From: Sulfuritalea sp.
GTDB lineage: Bacteria > Pseudomonadota > Gammaproteobacteria > Burkholderiales > Rhodocyclaceae
Direction: 5' to 3'
NCBI GenBank assembly: GCA_030247575.1
Contig: JAOTRV010000034.1
Coordinates: 1-41,822, forward strand
DNA: 41,822 bases
The position numbers and the translations under genes are program-made. This document shows positions 16,648 through 25,137 of the stretch, piece after piece. The notes under the pieces are model-generated. The model searched no databases and had not been told where the DNA came from. It saw only the letters and a list, made by a program, of their open reading frames with translations. How positions within the stretch are numbered: the stretch's first letter is position 1; every line of letters starts with the position of its first letter.

Positions 16648-16669
16648 TTTTCCCGGAATTGCCACCGTC

Positions 16670-17413
16670 ATGAGCACCACCGCCGACCTGGTTGCGCACC
16701 TCAAGAACGAACTCAAGGCCGCCGGCGTCACCTATGCCGTGATCGCCGCACGCCTCGGCATGGCCGAATCCAGCGTCAAACGGATGTTCTCGAAAGGCGG
16801 CGACATGCCGGTGTCGCGCCTCGACGACATCTGTCGCATCATCAATCTCGACTTTGCCGATCTCGCTCGTCGCGTCGCCGACACCGCGCCCCTGATGCTG
16901 GAACTGACGCTGGCGCAGGAGAAGGCGGTGGTGGCCGACCGCACGCTGCTGGTGGTGGCGATCTGCGTCATGAGCCAGGTGCCGGCCGAGGAAATCCTCG
17001 CCACCTACGCGCTGACCGAGGTGAAGCTGGTCAAGGCGCTGGCGCAGCTGGACCGGATCGGCATCATCGATCTGCGCCCCGGCAACCGCTACCGGCTCAA
17101 GGTCGCCAAGGGTTTCCGCTGGCTGCCGCACGGCCCGGTGATGGAGTTCTTCCGCAAGGAGGTGCTGCACGACTACTTCGCCGGCGGCTTCGACGGCGAA
17201 TCCGAAATGTTGATGGTGGTGCATGGCGAGATCGGCCGCGGTCTGGCCAACTCCTTCCGCGAGCGCCTGATGCGCGTCGGCCAGGATTTTTCCAATCAGC
17301 ATCTTGCCGACCAGAAACTGCCGCCCGACCAGCGCCGCCCCTACACCATCGTCATCGGCATGCGCTCATGGCTGATGACGGCGCTGGCGGACATGCACCG
17401 GCGCAAGCCCTGA
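16670..17413 (+). CDS. XRE-type helix-turn-helix transcriptional regulator
   Basis: The 247-aa protein starts with a Cro/C1-type helix-turn-helix (about residues 8-62: VTYAVIAARLGMAESSVKRMF as turn and recognition helices, then VSRLDDICRIINLD). A larger C-terminal part follows, with a probable winged-helix-like section (TEVKLVKALAQLDRIGIIDLRPGNRY) and an unassigned end domain. It is divergent from the YiaAB-DUF2145 operon and is its most likely regulator. The stop codon is part of a hairpin shared with the convergent ceramidase gene. Confidence 0.85.
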   Translation: MSTTADLVAHLKNELKAAGVTYAVIAARLGMAESSVKRMFSKGGDMPVSRLDDICRIINLDFADLARRVADTAPLMLELTLAQEKAVVADRTLLVVAICVMSQVPAEEILATYALTEVKLVKALAQLDRIGIIDLRPGNRYRLKVAKGFRWLPHGPVMEFFRKEVLHDYFAGGFDGESEMLMVVHGEIGRGLANSFRERLMRVGQDFSNQHLADQKLPPDQRRPYTIVIGMRSWLMTALADMHRRKP

Positions 17414-17440
17414 GCCGGACTGCGCCGTTCGGCCGGCTCA
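17411..17440. terminator. Hairpin shared by two convergent stop codons
   Basis: TGAGCCGG (17411-17418) pairs with CCGGCTCA (17433-17440), an 8-bp stem with a 14-base loop. The left arm starts with the TGA of the XRE gene and the right arm ends with the stop of the convergent ceramidase gene. There is no T-tract, so a bidirectional, possibly factor-assisted terminator is inferred only from position. Confidence 0.4.
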
Positions 17441-18214
17441 GGCGGGCTGCCGTGCCGTGCGCGGTACGTGAACACGGCGCACCAGCCGTGCGACGATCAA
17501 TCCGGCCGCGGCGGTGGCGAGCAGGTGTTTCAGCGTGTGGCCGGTGACCGCGCCCAGTGCGGCAGCGATTTCGTGGTCGTTGAGTTCGGCGATCTTGGCG
17601 ACGACATAGAGGGCCAGGGCAGCGCCAAAGGCCAGGCGGTCGGCGGCCGGAGCCTTGTAAATCCATTGCCAGAGCGGGATCAGCAGAATCGGCAGGCCCT
17701 GGAGCAGCAGATAGGGACGCAAGTCGCCCTGCCCCGACAATTCGGTGAAATACCACCAGGCGACACTGGCGATCGCAATGAGCGCGAGCCAGCCTGCGAG
17801 TTTGCCGCTCTCCGCGCGATGCACGTCGCCCCAGACACCGGCCAGCAGTCCGCCGCAGGCCACCGCGATCGGCAGGCGATCCCAGACCAGGCTGGCATTG
17901 TCGGGTGCAAGGTGGTACCCGGACGAGCCCAGCGCGGTCAGGAACAGCCCGATCAGGAACAGGCGATACCCGGCCCAGCCCGGGCGGATGTCGGCATGCC
18001 GGCTAGCCGGAGCAAGCCTGGTCCAGCCCCAGAGCGCCGCCAGGGCGAAGCCCAGGTTCGAGATCACGTCGGCGAAGTGGGGAATGCCGAACACCACATC
18101 CTGATCGGCGAAGTCGTGATAGCCGGGCGGCTGGGCGATGGGGCCATGGAACAAGGCGGCGCCGGCCAGCAGGACCGCGACCAACAGTGGAAGATGCCTT
18201 CGAAGGCTTTTCAT
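17438..18214 (-). CDS. Ceramidase-family (CREST superfamily) membrane protein
   Basis: The 258-aa inner-membrane protein has about seven membrane helices. It matches the alkaline ceramidase/CREST pattern: DFADQDVVFGIPHFADVISN after the first helix, GSSGYHLAPDNASLVWDRLPIA with the conserved Ser, His and Asp, and GHTLKHLLA with two histidines near the C-terminus, which together form the expected metal-type hydrolase site. The true substrate in bacteria lacking sphingolipids is unknown. ATG 18214 has GGAGAAC upstream. The first 30 residues form a signal-anchor. Confidence 0.8.
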   Translation of the reverse strand: MKSLRRHLPLLVAVLLAGAALFHGPIAQPPGYHDFADQDVVFGIPHFADVISNLGFALAALWGWTRLAPASRHADIRPGWAGYRLFLIGLFLTALGSSGYHLAPDNASLVWDRLPIAVACGGLLAGVWGDVHRAESGKLAGWLALIAIASVAWWYFTELSGQGDLRPYLLLQGLPILLIPLWQWIYKAPAADRLAFGAALALYVVAKIAELNDHEIAAALGAVTGHTLKHLLATAAAGLIVARLVRRVHVPRTARQPA

Positions 18215-18452
18215 TGCGTTCTCCTGAGTTTGCGTGAAAGCAGACTCAGCATGCGTCCAGTCCGGACCCGGGTAAACCGAAAGCGCCAAAGGCGCATTAC
18301 CTGCCACGGGAGGTACCGGCTGCCGATACCATGATGTTCCCGCATTTCAACCTCCGGTGGCGGATGATCAAGCTCCGGCCCTTCCATGCGACTGCTGACG
18401 GCAGGGATGGCAAATGCAATAATGGCAGACAACAAAACGGAGGAGACCAAAG

Positions 18453-20123
18453 ATGGACAAGCTGTGGCTCAAGAACTATCCCGCCGGCGTGCCTGCGGAA
18501 ATCGACCCGACCCGATACGAGACCGTCTCGCAGGTGCTCGAAGAGTCGATGAAGAAATATGCCGCGCGTACCGCTTTCATCTGCATGGGCAAGTCGATCA
18601 CCTATGCCCAGCTCGATTCCCTGTCGCGCAACCTCGGCGCCTGGCTGCAGTCGCGCGGGCTGGCGCCAGGCGCCCGCGTCGCGCTGATGATGCCGAACAT
18701 CATGCAATACCCGGTCTGCGTCGCGGCGGTGCTGCGCGCCGGCTTTGTGGTGGTTAACGTCAATCCGCTTTACACGCCGCGCGAACTGGAGCACCAGCTC
18801 AAGGACAGCGGCGCCGAGGCGATCGTCATCATCGAGAATTTCGCCACGACGCTGGAGAAGGTCATCGCCAACACGCCGGTCAAGCATGTCGTGGTGGCTG
18901 CCATGGGCGATCTGCTGGGCGGCCTCAAGGGCACGCTGGTGAATTTCGTCGTGCGCCGGGTGAAGAAGATGGTGCCGGACTTTTCGCTGCCCGGCTCGCT
19001 GCGTTTCAACGATGCCGTCGCCCAGGGCGCGGGCATCACGCTGAAGGCGGTGCCGCGCACGCGCGACGACGTCGCCTTTCTGCAATACACGGGCGGCACC
19101 ACGGGCGTGTCGAAGGGCGCCACGCTGCTCAACCGCAACATCGTCGCCAACATGCTGCAGGTGGAGGAATGGATGCAGCCGGCGATCGATACCAAGAGCG
19201 AGACGCAGATCAACTTCGTCTGCGCGCTGCCGCTGTATCACATCTTCGCGTTGACCGTCTGCAACATGATCGGCGTGCGCACCGGCTCCTGCAACCTGCT
19301 GATTCCGAATCCGCGCGACATACCCGGCTTCGTCAAGGAGCTGTCGACCTTCAAGTTCAACGTCTTCCCCTGCCTCAACACGCTGTTCAATGCGCTGGCG
19401 CACAACCCGGAATTCGCCAGGCTGGATTTCTCCAGCCTGAAGATCAGCCTCGGCGGCGGCATGGCGACCCAGCGCGCGGTCGCCGAGAAGTGGACGGCGA
19501 TCACCGGCAGCACGATCGTCGAAGGTTACGGCCTGTCGGAAACCTCGCCGGTCGCCACCTGCAACGTGTCCAATCTCAAGGGCTTTACCGGCACCATCGG
19601 TTTGCCCGTGTCCTCGACCGAAATCGTCATCCGCGACGAGGACGGCAAGGATCTGCCGCTCGGCGAAGCGGGCGAAATCTGCATTCGCGGGCCGCAGGTG
19701 ATGGCCGGCTACTGGAACCGGGCGGACGAAACGGCCAAGGTCATGACCGCCGACGGCTTCTTCAAGTCCGGCGACATCGGCATCATGGACGAGACCGGCG
19801 AGACCCGCATCGTCGATCGCAAGAAGGACATGGTGCTGGTCTCGGGCTTCAACGTCTATCCGAGCGAAATCGAGGAAGTCGTCATGAATTGCCCCGGCGT
19901 GCTGGAAGCGGCCGCGATCGGCGTCCCCGACGAACATTCGGGCGAAGTGGTCAAGCTGTTCATCGTGAAGAAGGACCCGGCGCTCACCGAGAGCGCCGTG
20001 CACGACTTCCTCAAGGAGCAACTGACCGGCTACAAGCGGCCGAAATACATCGAGTTCCGCACCGATCTGCCGAAGACGCCGGTGGGCAAGATCCTGCGTC
20101 GCGAACTGCGGCCCAAGGCCTGA
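18453..20123 (+). CDS. fadD: Long-chain fatty acid-CoA ligase (FadD type)
   Basis: This enzyme activates fatty acids with ATP and CoA for beta-oxidation or lipid synthesis, at the inner face of the membrane. The 556-aa product is a complete ANL-superfamily adenylating enzyme: P-loop-like YTGGTTGVSKGA, GYGLSETSP, SGDIG, the hinge region DRKKDMVLVSGFNVYPSEIE, and the C-terminal lysine motif PVGKILRREL. ATG 18453 has GGAGACC upstream. The 238-base gap before it (18215-18452) holds an imperfect hairpin (about 18226-18248) and no recognised gene or operator. A DUF4197 gene follows after 44 bases. Confidence 0.93.
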   Translation: MDKLWLKNYPAGVPAEIDPTRYETVSQVLEESMKKYAARTAFICMGKSITYAQLDSLSRNLGAWLQSRGLAPGARVALMMPNIMQYPVCVAAVLRAGFVVVNVNPLYTPRELEHQLKDSGAEAIVIIENFATTLEKVIANTPVKHVVVAAMGDLLGGLKGTLVNFVVRRVKKMVPDFSLPGSLRFNDAVAQGAGITLKAVPRTRDDVAFLQYTGGTTGVSKGATLLNRNIVANMLQVEEWMQPAIDTKSETQINFVCALPLYHIFALTVCNMIGVRTGSCNLLIPNPRDIPGFVKELSTFKFNVFPCLNTLFNALAHNPEFARLDFSSLKISLGGGMATQRAVAEKWTAITGSTIVEGYGLSETSPVATCNVSNLKGFTGTIGLPVSSTEIVIRDEDGKDLPLGEAGEICIRGPQVMAGYWNRADETAKVMTADGFFKSGDIGIMDETGETRIVDRKKDMVLVSGFNVYPSEIEEVVMNCPGVLEAAAIGVPDEHSGEVVKLFIVKKDPALTESAVHDFLKEQLTGYKRPKYIEFRTDLPKTPVGKILRRELRPKA

Positions 20124-20167
20124 CGCCGACCCGCCGGCCCTGCACCCTCATCCGGGAGAACCCGAAC

Positions 20168-20848
20168 ATGCGCCGTCCATTCGCCCTGCTTGCCGGCCTG
20201 CTGCTGGCAGCCTCCGCCCACGCGCTGTCGCTGGCCGACATCTCCGGCAAGGACGCCGGCGGCGGCCTCAAGGAAGCCCTGACCCAGGGCGCCGGCAAGG
20301 CCGTTGAAATGCTCGGCAAGCAGGACGGCTTTCTGGGCAACCCGAAAGTGAAGATTCCCCTGCCCGAGAGCGTGCAGAAGGTCGAAGGCCTGATGCGCGG
20401 GCTCGGCATGGGCAAGCAGGCCGACGAGCTGGTCAATGCCATGAACCGCGCCGCTGAGGCGGCGGTGCCGCAGGCCAAGGCCCTGCTGGTGAATTCGATT
20501 AAGCAGATGTCGGTCCAGGATGCCAAAGGCATTCTGTCCGGCGGCGAGGATTCGGCCACGCAATATTTCCGCCGCACTACGTCCGGCCCGCTGGCGGAGA
20601 AGTTCAAGCCGGTAGTGAAGAAGGCCATGGCCAAGGTCAAGCTGGCCGAGAAATACGACCAGCTGGCCGGCAAGGCGGCGAAATTCGGCCTGGTGCGCGA
20701 GCAGGACGCCCAGCTCGAAAACTACGTGACGCAGAAGACGCTCGACGGCCTGTACCTGATGATCGCGGAAGAGGAAAAGGCGATTCGCAAGGACCCCGCC
20801 GGGGCCGCCGGCAAACTGGCGCAGAAGGTATTCGGCGCGCTTAGATAA
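20168..20848 (+). CDS. DUF4197 exported protein
   Basis: The 226-aa product has a signal peptide (MRRPFALLAGLLLAASAHA, cleavage after about residue 19) and the DUF4197 body: GGLKEALTQGAGKAVEMLGK, a VKIPLPESVQKVE section, then GGEDSATQYFRRTTSGPL and the end region LDGLYLMIAEEEKAIRKDP. It is a helical periplasmic protein of unknown function. GGGAGAA lies upstream of ATG 20168. It probably shares a transcript with fadD. Confidence 0.88.
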   Translation: MRRPFALLAGLLLAASAHALSLADISGKDAGGGLKEALTQGAGKAVEMLGKQDGFLGNPKVKIPLPESVQKVEGLMRGLGMGKQADELVNAMNRAAEAAVPQAKALLVNSIKQMSVQDAKGILSGGEDSATQYFRRTTSGPLAEKFKPVVKKAMAKVKLAEKYDQLAGKAAKFGLVREQDAQLENYVTQKTLDGLYLMIAEEEKAIRKDPAGAAGKLAQKVFGALR

Positions 20849-20865
20849 CGCTGGTACGGCCAGCA

Positions 20866-20889
20866 GGAGTCGACGCTGGCGACACGGCG
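20866..20889 (+). repeat. 24-bp dispersed repeat, copy 3 (DUF4197-rep gap)
   Basis: It begins GGAGTCGA and ends with CGCTGGCGACACGGCG. The 16-base core is identical to that at 29599-29614. This copy is intergenic, 18 bases before the rep start codon. Confidence 0.6.
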
Positions 20890-20907
20890 TCGCGGAAGCA
20901 TTCATCC

Positions 20908-22887
20908 ATGGTCAAACTCAACGCGGCCCAGCAGGAGGCCGTGCATCATCTCGACGGCCCGCTGCTGGTGCTGGCCGGCGCCGGCTCGGGCAAGACGCGC
21001 GTCATCACGCACAAGATCGCCTGGCTGGTCGACGACTACGGCGTCAAGCCCTCGCAGATCGCCGCCATCACCTTCACCAACAAGGCGGCGAAGGAGATGA
21101 AGGAGCGCGTCGGCAAGCTGATCGGCGGCCGCGCCGAAGGCCTGACCGTCAGCACCTTCCACGCCTTGGGCGTGCACATCCTGCGCCAGGAGGCGGCAGC
21201 GGTCGGGCTCAAGCCCGGATTTTCGATTCTCGATGCGGCTGACACCACGGCACTTTTTCAGGAACTGGCGGGCAACATCGACAAGGGTCGGCTGCGCGCC
21301 CTGCAATCGCGCATTTCGCTGTGGAAGAACATGCTGACCGATCCGGCCGCGGCGCTGCAGGACGCGGCCGACGAAATCGAGGGCGCCGCGGCGAAGCTTT
21401 ACGCCGAATACGAGCGCACGCTGCGCGCCTATCAGGCGGTGGACTTCGACGACCTGATCCGCCTGCCGGTGACGCTTTTCGCCGAGCATGACGCGGTTGC
21501 CCAACGCTGGCGCAGCCGCATCTGGCATTTGCTGGTGGATGAGTACCAGGATACCAACCGCTGCCAGTACCGCCTGCTGCAGCTGCTGACGCAGGGGCGC
21601 GATTCCTTCACCGCGGTCGGCGACGACGACCAGTCGATCTACGCCTGGCGCGGCGCCGACAGCGAGAACCTGCGCCTGCTCAAACACGACTATCCGAGCC
21701 TGAAGGTGGTCAAGCTGGAACAGAACTACCGCTCCACCGCGCGCATCCTGCATGCCGCCAACACCCTGATCGCCAACAATCCCAAGCTGTTCGAGAAGAA
21801 GCTGTGGTCGGAGCACGGGCAGGGCGAAGCGATCCATGTGCAAACCTGCCGCGACGGCGAGCACGAGGCGGAATGGGTCGGCTCGCGCCTGTCCGCCCAT
21901 CGCTTCGAGCGGCGCACGAAATTCTCCGACTACGCCATCCTCTATCGCGGCAACCACCAGGCGCGCGCCATCGAGCAGCAGTTGCGCGCGCAACGTATCC
22001 CCTACGTGATCTCGGGCGGCCAGTCCTTCTTCGACCGCGCCGAAATCAAGGACATCACCTGCTACCTGCGCCTGCTGGCCAACCAGGACGACGATCCGGC
22101 CTTCATCCGCGCCGTGACCACGCCCAAGCGCGGCATCGGCGGCACCACGCTGGAAGCGCTGGGCCGGGCAGCCGGGCGCCGCCATCAGAGCCTCTTCGCC
22201 GGCATCTTCGCGCCGGGGCTCGACGCCGAACTCAACGCCAAGCAGCGCACCGCGCTGCGCGAATTCGGCGACTTCATCAATCGCATCGAGGCGCGCGCGG
22301 CAAAGGAGCCAGCTGGCCAGGTGCTGAACGACCTGATCCGCGCCATCGGCTACGAGAGCTGGCTGTTCGAGGGGCTGGAGGTGCGCGAAGCAGAAACCAA
22401 GTGGGCCAACGTCTGCGACTTCGTCGAATGGCTGGGACGCAAGGGCGAGGAAGAGGGCAAGACGCTGCTTGAACTGGCGCAGTCCGTGGCGCTGCTGTCG
22501 ATGCTGGACAAGGACGAGGGCGAGCAGGACGCGGTGCAGCTCGCCACCCTGCACGCGGCCAAGGGCCTCGAATTCCGCCATGTCTTCCTGGTCGGCGTCG
22601 AGGAAGGCCTGCTGCCGCATCGCGACTCGCTCGACCCGGGGAAGCTGGAAGAGGAGCGCCGCCTGATGTACGTCGGCATCACGCGGGCCCAGGCCAGCCT
22701 GACCGTGACGTGGTGCGAGAAGCGCAAGCAGGGCCGGGAGTGGATGCCGCGCGAGCCCTCGCGCTTCATCGCCGAAATGGGCGAGGCGGCGCAGAAAGCC
22801 TCGGAGCGGAGAAACGCCGTGCCCGATGCCGGCGCCGCCCGCGCCAAGGCGGCTCAGTTGCGGGCCATGCTCGCCGGCAAGCGCTAG
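20908..22887 (+). CDS. rep: ATP-dependent DNA helicase Rep (UvrD/Rep superfamily 1)
   Basis: Rep is a 3'-5' single-strand translocase and helicase that helps replication forks pass protein blocks. The 659-aa product has the SF1A motifs in order: Q motif LNAAQQEAV, Walker A GAGSGKT (residues 24-30), motif Ia ITFTNKAAKEM, Walker B D211-EYQDTN, motif III VGDDDQSIYAWRGA, motif IV QNYRST, motif V LHAAKGLEF and motif VI RRLMYVGITRA. Length and the NAAQQ start fit Rep better than UvrD (about 720 residues). An intrinsic terminator lies about 40 bases after the stop. Confidence 0.93.
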   Translation: MVKLNAAQQEAVHHLDGPLLVLAGAGSGKTRVITHKIAWLVDDYGVKPSQIAAITFTNKAAKEMKERVGKLIGGRAEGLTVSTFHALGVHILRQEAAAVGLKPGFSILDAADTTALFQELAGNIDKGRLRALQSRISLWKNMLTDPAAALQDAADEIEGAAAKLYAEYERTLRAYQAVDFDDLIRLPVTLFAEHDAVAQRWRSRIWHLLVDEYQDTNRCQYRLLQLLTQGRDSFTAVGDDDQSIYAWRGADSENLRLLKHDYPSLKVVKLEQNYRSTARILHAANTLIANNPKLFEKKLWSEHGQGEAIHVQTCRDGEHEAEWVGSRLSAHRFERRTKFSDYAILYRGNHQARAIEQQLRAQRIPYVISGGQSFFDRAEIKDITCYLRLLANQDDDPAFIRAVTTPKRGIGGTTLEALGRAAGRRHQSLFAGIFAPGLDAELNAKQRTALREFGDFINRIEARAAKEPAGQVLNDLIRAIGYESWLFEGLEVREAETKWANVCDFVEWLGRKGEEEGKTLLELAQSVALLSMLDKDEGEQDAVQLATLHAAKGLEFRHVFLVGVEEGLLPHRDSLDPGKLEEERRLMYVGITRAQASLTVTWCEKRKQGREWMPREPSRFIAEMGEAAQKASERRNAVPDAGAARAKAAQLRAMLAGKR

Positions 22888-22927
22888 CTCTCTGGCGGAT
22901 ACAGTCCTTGCCTCCGGCCCGGACAAA

Positions 22928-22953
22928 AAAAGGGACCGCTCACGGTCCCTTTT
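22928..22953. terminator. Bidirectional intrinsic terminator between rep and the cytochrome gene
   Basis: AAAAGGGACCG and CGGTCCCTTTT form a perfect 11-bp stem with loop CTCA. A-rich sequence on the left and T-rich on the right make it usable from both strands, matching the convergent gene order. Confidence 0.9.
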
Positions 22954-22987
22954 GCTTGCCGGCCATTTGCCGGTCCGTATTGCCGGA

Positions 22988-23428
22988 TTACTTGCCTGCG
23001 GGTTCCTTGAAGCTGGCGCCGGACTTGTTTGCGATATATACGATGGCGCGAGCCAGTTCGGTATCGTTGGCATCGGAGGCGCCCTTGGGCGGCATGGCGT
23101 TCTTGCCGGCGATCGCCGACTTCAAGAGGCCATCGAGCCCCAGCGCAAGACGCGGCGCCCAGGCCGCCTTGTCGCCCAGCTTGGGCGCGCCGGCGACGCC
23201 GGCGTCATGGCAAGCGGTGCAGGCGGCCTTGTAGATCTGTTCGCCGCTGCGATTGCCGGCGGCGGCGCCAGCGGCCGGGGCAGCAAGCTCGACCCGCGCG
23301 ACCGGCGCGATGCGGCTGTTCGCGCTTTCATCGTCGCCCTTGGGGCGGGTGCCCATGGCGAATGCGCTGACCGATGCTGCAAGCACCGCGGCGGCGGCGA
23401 GAGTGCGAATATTCAAGTGGTGGAACAT
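22988..23428 (-). CDS. c-type cytochrome (cytochrome c5-like), periplasmic
   Basis: The 146-aa product has a signal peptide (about residues 1-25), an Ala/Pro-rich linker and one class I cytochrome c domain. The haem motif is C70-TA-C73-H74, and the likely axial methionine is M112 in GKNAMPPKG; the C-terminal helix ELARAIVYIANKS is typical. It is a probable monohaem electron carrier of the c5 type. GGAAG lies before ATG 23428. The gene is convergent with rep, and a consensus -10 box lies upstream. Confidence 0.9.
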   Translation of the reverse strand: MFHHLNIRTLAAAAVLAASVSAFAMGTRPKGDDESANSRIAPVARVELAAPAAGAAAGNRSGEQIYKAACTACHDAGVAGAPKLGDKAAWAPRLALGLDGLLKSAIAGKNAMPPKGASDANDTELARAIVYIANKSGASFKEPAGK

Positions 23429-23464
23429 GGGCTGGCTTCCCGAAATTGTCATACGAAGCATTGA

Positions 23465-23470
23465 ATTATA
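23465..23470 (-). promoter_or_regulatory. Consensus -10 box upstream of the cytochrome gene
   Basis: TATAAT on the minus strand, 36 bases before the cytochrome start codon. The best -35 candidate, TTGCGG (23486-23491), leaves a spacer of only 15 bases, so only the -10 element is convincing. Confidence 0.4.
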
Positions 23471-23532
23471 GCGGATTCGCTAGTCCCGCAATGGACGCCG
23501 GCCCCTGAACGCGTTATGCTTCGCCCCCTCTT

Positions 23533-23608
23533 GCGCTCGTAGCTCAATGGATAGAGTACTGGCCTCCGAAGCCAGGGGTTGTGGGTTCGATCCCCGCCGA
23601 GCGCGCCA
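23533..23608 (+). tRNA. tRNA-Arg (anticodon CCG)
   Basis: This is a 76-base tRNA with an encoded CCA end. The acceptor stem pairs GCGCTCG with CGAGCGC, with discriminator G at 23605. The anticodon stem is CTGGC/GCCAG (23559-23563 with 23571-23575) and the loop CT-CCG-AA places anticodon CCG at 23566-23568, reading CGG arginine codons. The T arm contains GGGTTCGATCCCC. An intrinsic terminator follows. No att-like duplication or integrase is near, so the tRNA does not look occupied by a mobile element. Confidence 0.97.
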
Positions 23609-23621
23609 GAATCCGAATCAG

Positions 23622-23647
23622 AACCGGGGCTTCAGGCCCCGGTTTTT
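23622..23647 (+). terminator. Intrinsic terminator after tRNA-Arg
   Basis: AACCGGGGC (23622-23630) pairs with GCCCCGGTT (23636-23644), with loop TTCAG and a T-run at 23643-23647. It ends the tRNA transcript and lies just before the 3' end of the convergent photolyase gene. Confidence 0.88.
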
Positions 23648-23668
23648 GCTTCCGGTCAGGCTCCCCGT

Positions 23669-25078
23669 CTAATCCCGAATCGCCCCGAAGCGTGCCAGGG
23701 TGCGCGCTCGTGCTGCGGCGTGGTCCACCACCGGGGCCGGATAGTCGTGGCCGATGCGCACGCCGCACGCTGACTGTTCGGCGGCGCTCATCTTCCACGG
23801 CGCGTGGATGAACTTCTGCGGCACGCTGGCCAATTCCGGCACATAGCGGCGGATGAAGCGGCCCTCGGCGTCGAATTTCTCCGCTTGCGTGACCGGGTTG
23901 AAGATGCGGAACCAGGGTTGCGCGTCGCAGCCCGTCGAGGCGGCCCATTGCCAGCCGCCGTTGTTGGCGGCCATGTCGAAATCGATCAGCTTTTCGGCGA
24001 ACCACGCCTCACCCTGCCGCCAGTCCAGCCCCAGATCCTTGGTCAGAAACGAAGCGGCCACCATGCGCAGGCGGTTGTGCATCCAGCCGCTGAAAGCCAG
24101 CTGGCGCATGGCGGCATCGACCAGCGGATAGCCGGTGCGACCGGCACACCATGCCGTGAAAAGGTCGGGTGCCGTGTCCCAGCGCAGGGCATCGCAGGCC
24201 GGCTTGAAGCACCGGGTCGCGACCCGCGGGTGGTGCCAGAGGACGACGTGGTAGAAGTCGCGCCAGATCAGTTCCGAGAGCCAGGTTGCCGCGCCGCGGC
24301 TGGACTGGGCATGCGCATAGGCGGCGAGCTGGCGGATCGAAATGGTGCCGAAGCGCAGATGCGCGGAAAGATAGGAGCAGCCCTTGACGGCCGGGAAATC
24401 GCGCGCGGCGGCATAGTCGTCGATGCGGTCGGTGAAGTCGCGGAACAGGGTCTGCGCGCCGCTCATGCCGGTGGGCAGCGCCAGTTCGCCAAGATCGGTG
24501 GGCTCGAAGCCGAGATCCTGCAGCGCGGGCAAGGGTTCGGCCTTGCGCGGCGGCGCCAGACGAGCCGCGTATTTCTCGACCGGCCACGGCTCCAGGTCGG
24601 CAGGGGCGAGCCGTTTCAGCCAGACATTCTTGTAGGGCGTGAACACCGAAAAAGGCATGCCGCCTTGCGTCATCACCTCGGTACGGTCGAAAATCACCTG
24701 GTCCTTGAAATCATGGAAGTCGACGCCGGCGAGACGGTGATGTATCTCCGCGTCGCGGGCGATGGCTGACGGTTCGTAGTCGCGATTGACGTAAACCGCT
24801 TCCACGCCGAGTTCTGCGACGAGGCGGGGAATTTCGACGACCGGATCGCCATGGCGCACGATCAGGGCGCCGCCCATTTCGCGCAGGGCGGCGGCGACTT
24901 CCTCGACGGCGCGCAGGATGAACTCCACACGGCGATCGCGACGCGGCAGGGGATCGAGAATCGTCGCGTCGAAGACGAAGGTGCAGTACACCCGCGCATG
25001 CGTTCTCAGCGCGTGATGCAGGGCGGCGTGGTCGTGCGTGCGCAAATCGCGGCGGAACCAGACGAGGGCGGCGGACAT
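23669..25078 (-). CDS. phrB: Deoxyribodipyrimidine photolyase (CPD photolyase)
   Basis: This light-driven enzyme repairs cyclobutane pyrimidine dimers using FADH- and an antenna chromophore. The 469-aa product has the N-terminal alpha/beta antenna domain (ALVWFRRDLRTHDHAAL) and the helical FAD domain with YPLVDAAMRQLAFSGWMHNR, RMVAASFLTKDL and WQWAASTGCDAQPWFRIFNP. The tryptophan-rich electron-transfer path and CPD-type motifs are present, so a plain cryptochrome is less likely. ATG 25078 gives the usual SAALVWFRRDLR start; the longer frame upstream overlaps the divergent promoter region. Confidence 0.95.
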   Translation of the reverse strand: MSAALVWFRRDLRTHDHAALHHALRTHARVYCTFVFDATILDPLPRRDRRVEFILRAVEEVAAALREMGGALIVRHGDPVVEIPRLVAELGVEAVYVNRDYEPSAIARDAEIHHRLAGVDFHDFKDQVIFDRTEVMTQGGMPFSVFTPYKNVWLKRLAPADLEPWPVEKYAARLAPPRKAEPLPALQDLGFEPTDLGELALPTGMSGAQTLFRDFTDRIDDYAAARDFPAVKGCSYLSAHLRFGTISIRQLAAYAHAQSSRGAATWLSELIWRDFYHVVLWHHPRVATRCFKPACDALRWDTAPDLFTAWCAGRTGYPLVDAAMRQLAFSGWMHNRLRMVAASFLTKDLGLDWRQGEAWFAEKLIDFDMAANNGGWQWAASTGCDAQPWFRIFNPVTQAEKFDAEGRFIRRYVPELASVPQKFIHAPWKMSAAEQSACGVRIGHDYPAPVVDHAAARARTLARFGAIRD

Positions 25079-25137
25079 CGGACGATTGAACGGGGATACT
25101 CGGGAACGGACTGAGAGATTACAATGTCGGCACATTC

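Noticed and set aside
23533-23608. tRNA-Arg as an integration site for a mobile element
   Set aside because: No integrase, no duplicated tRNA 3' end and no composition change nearby.
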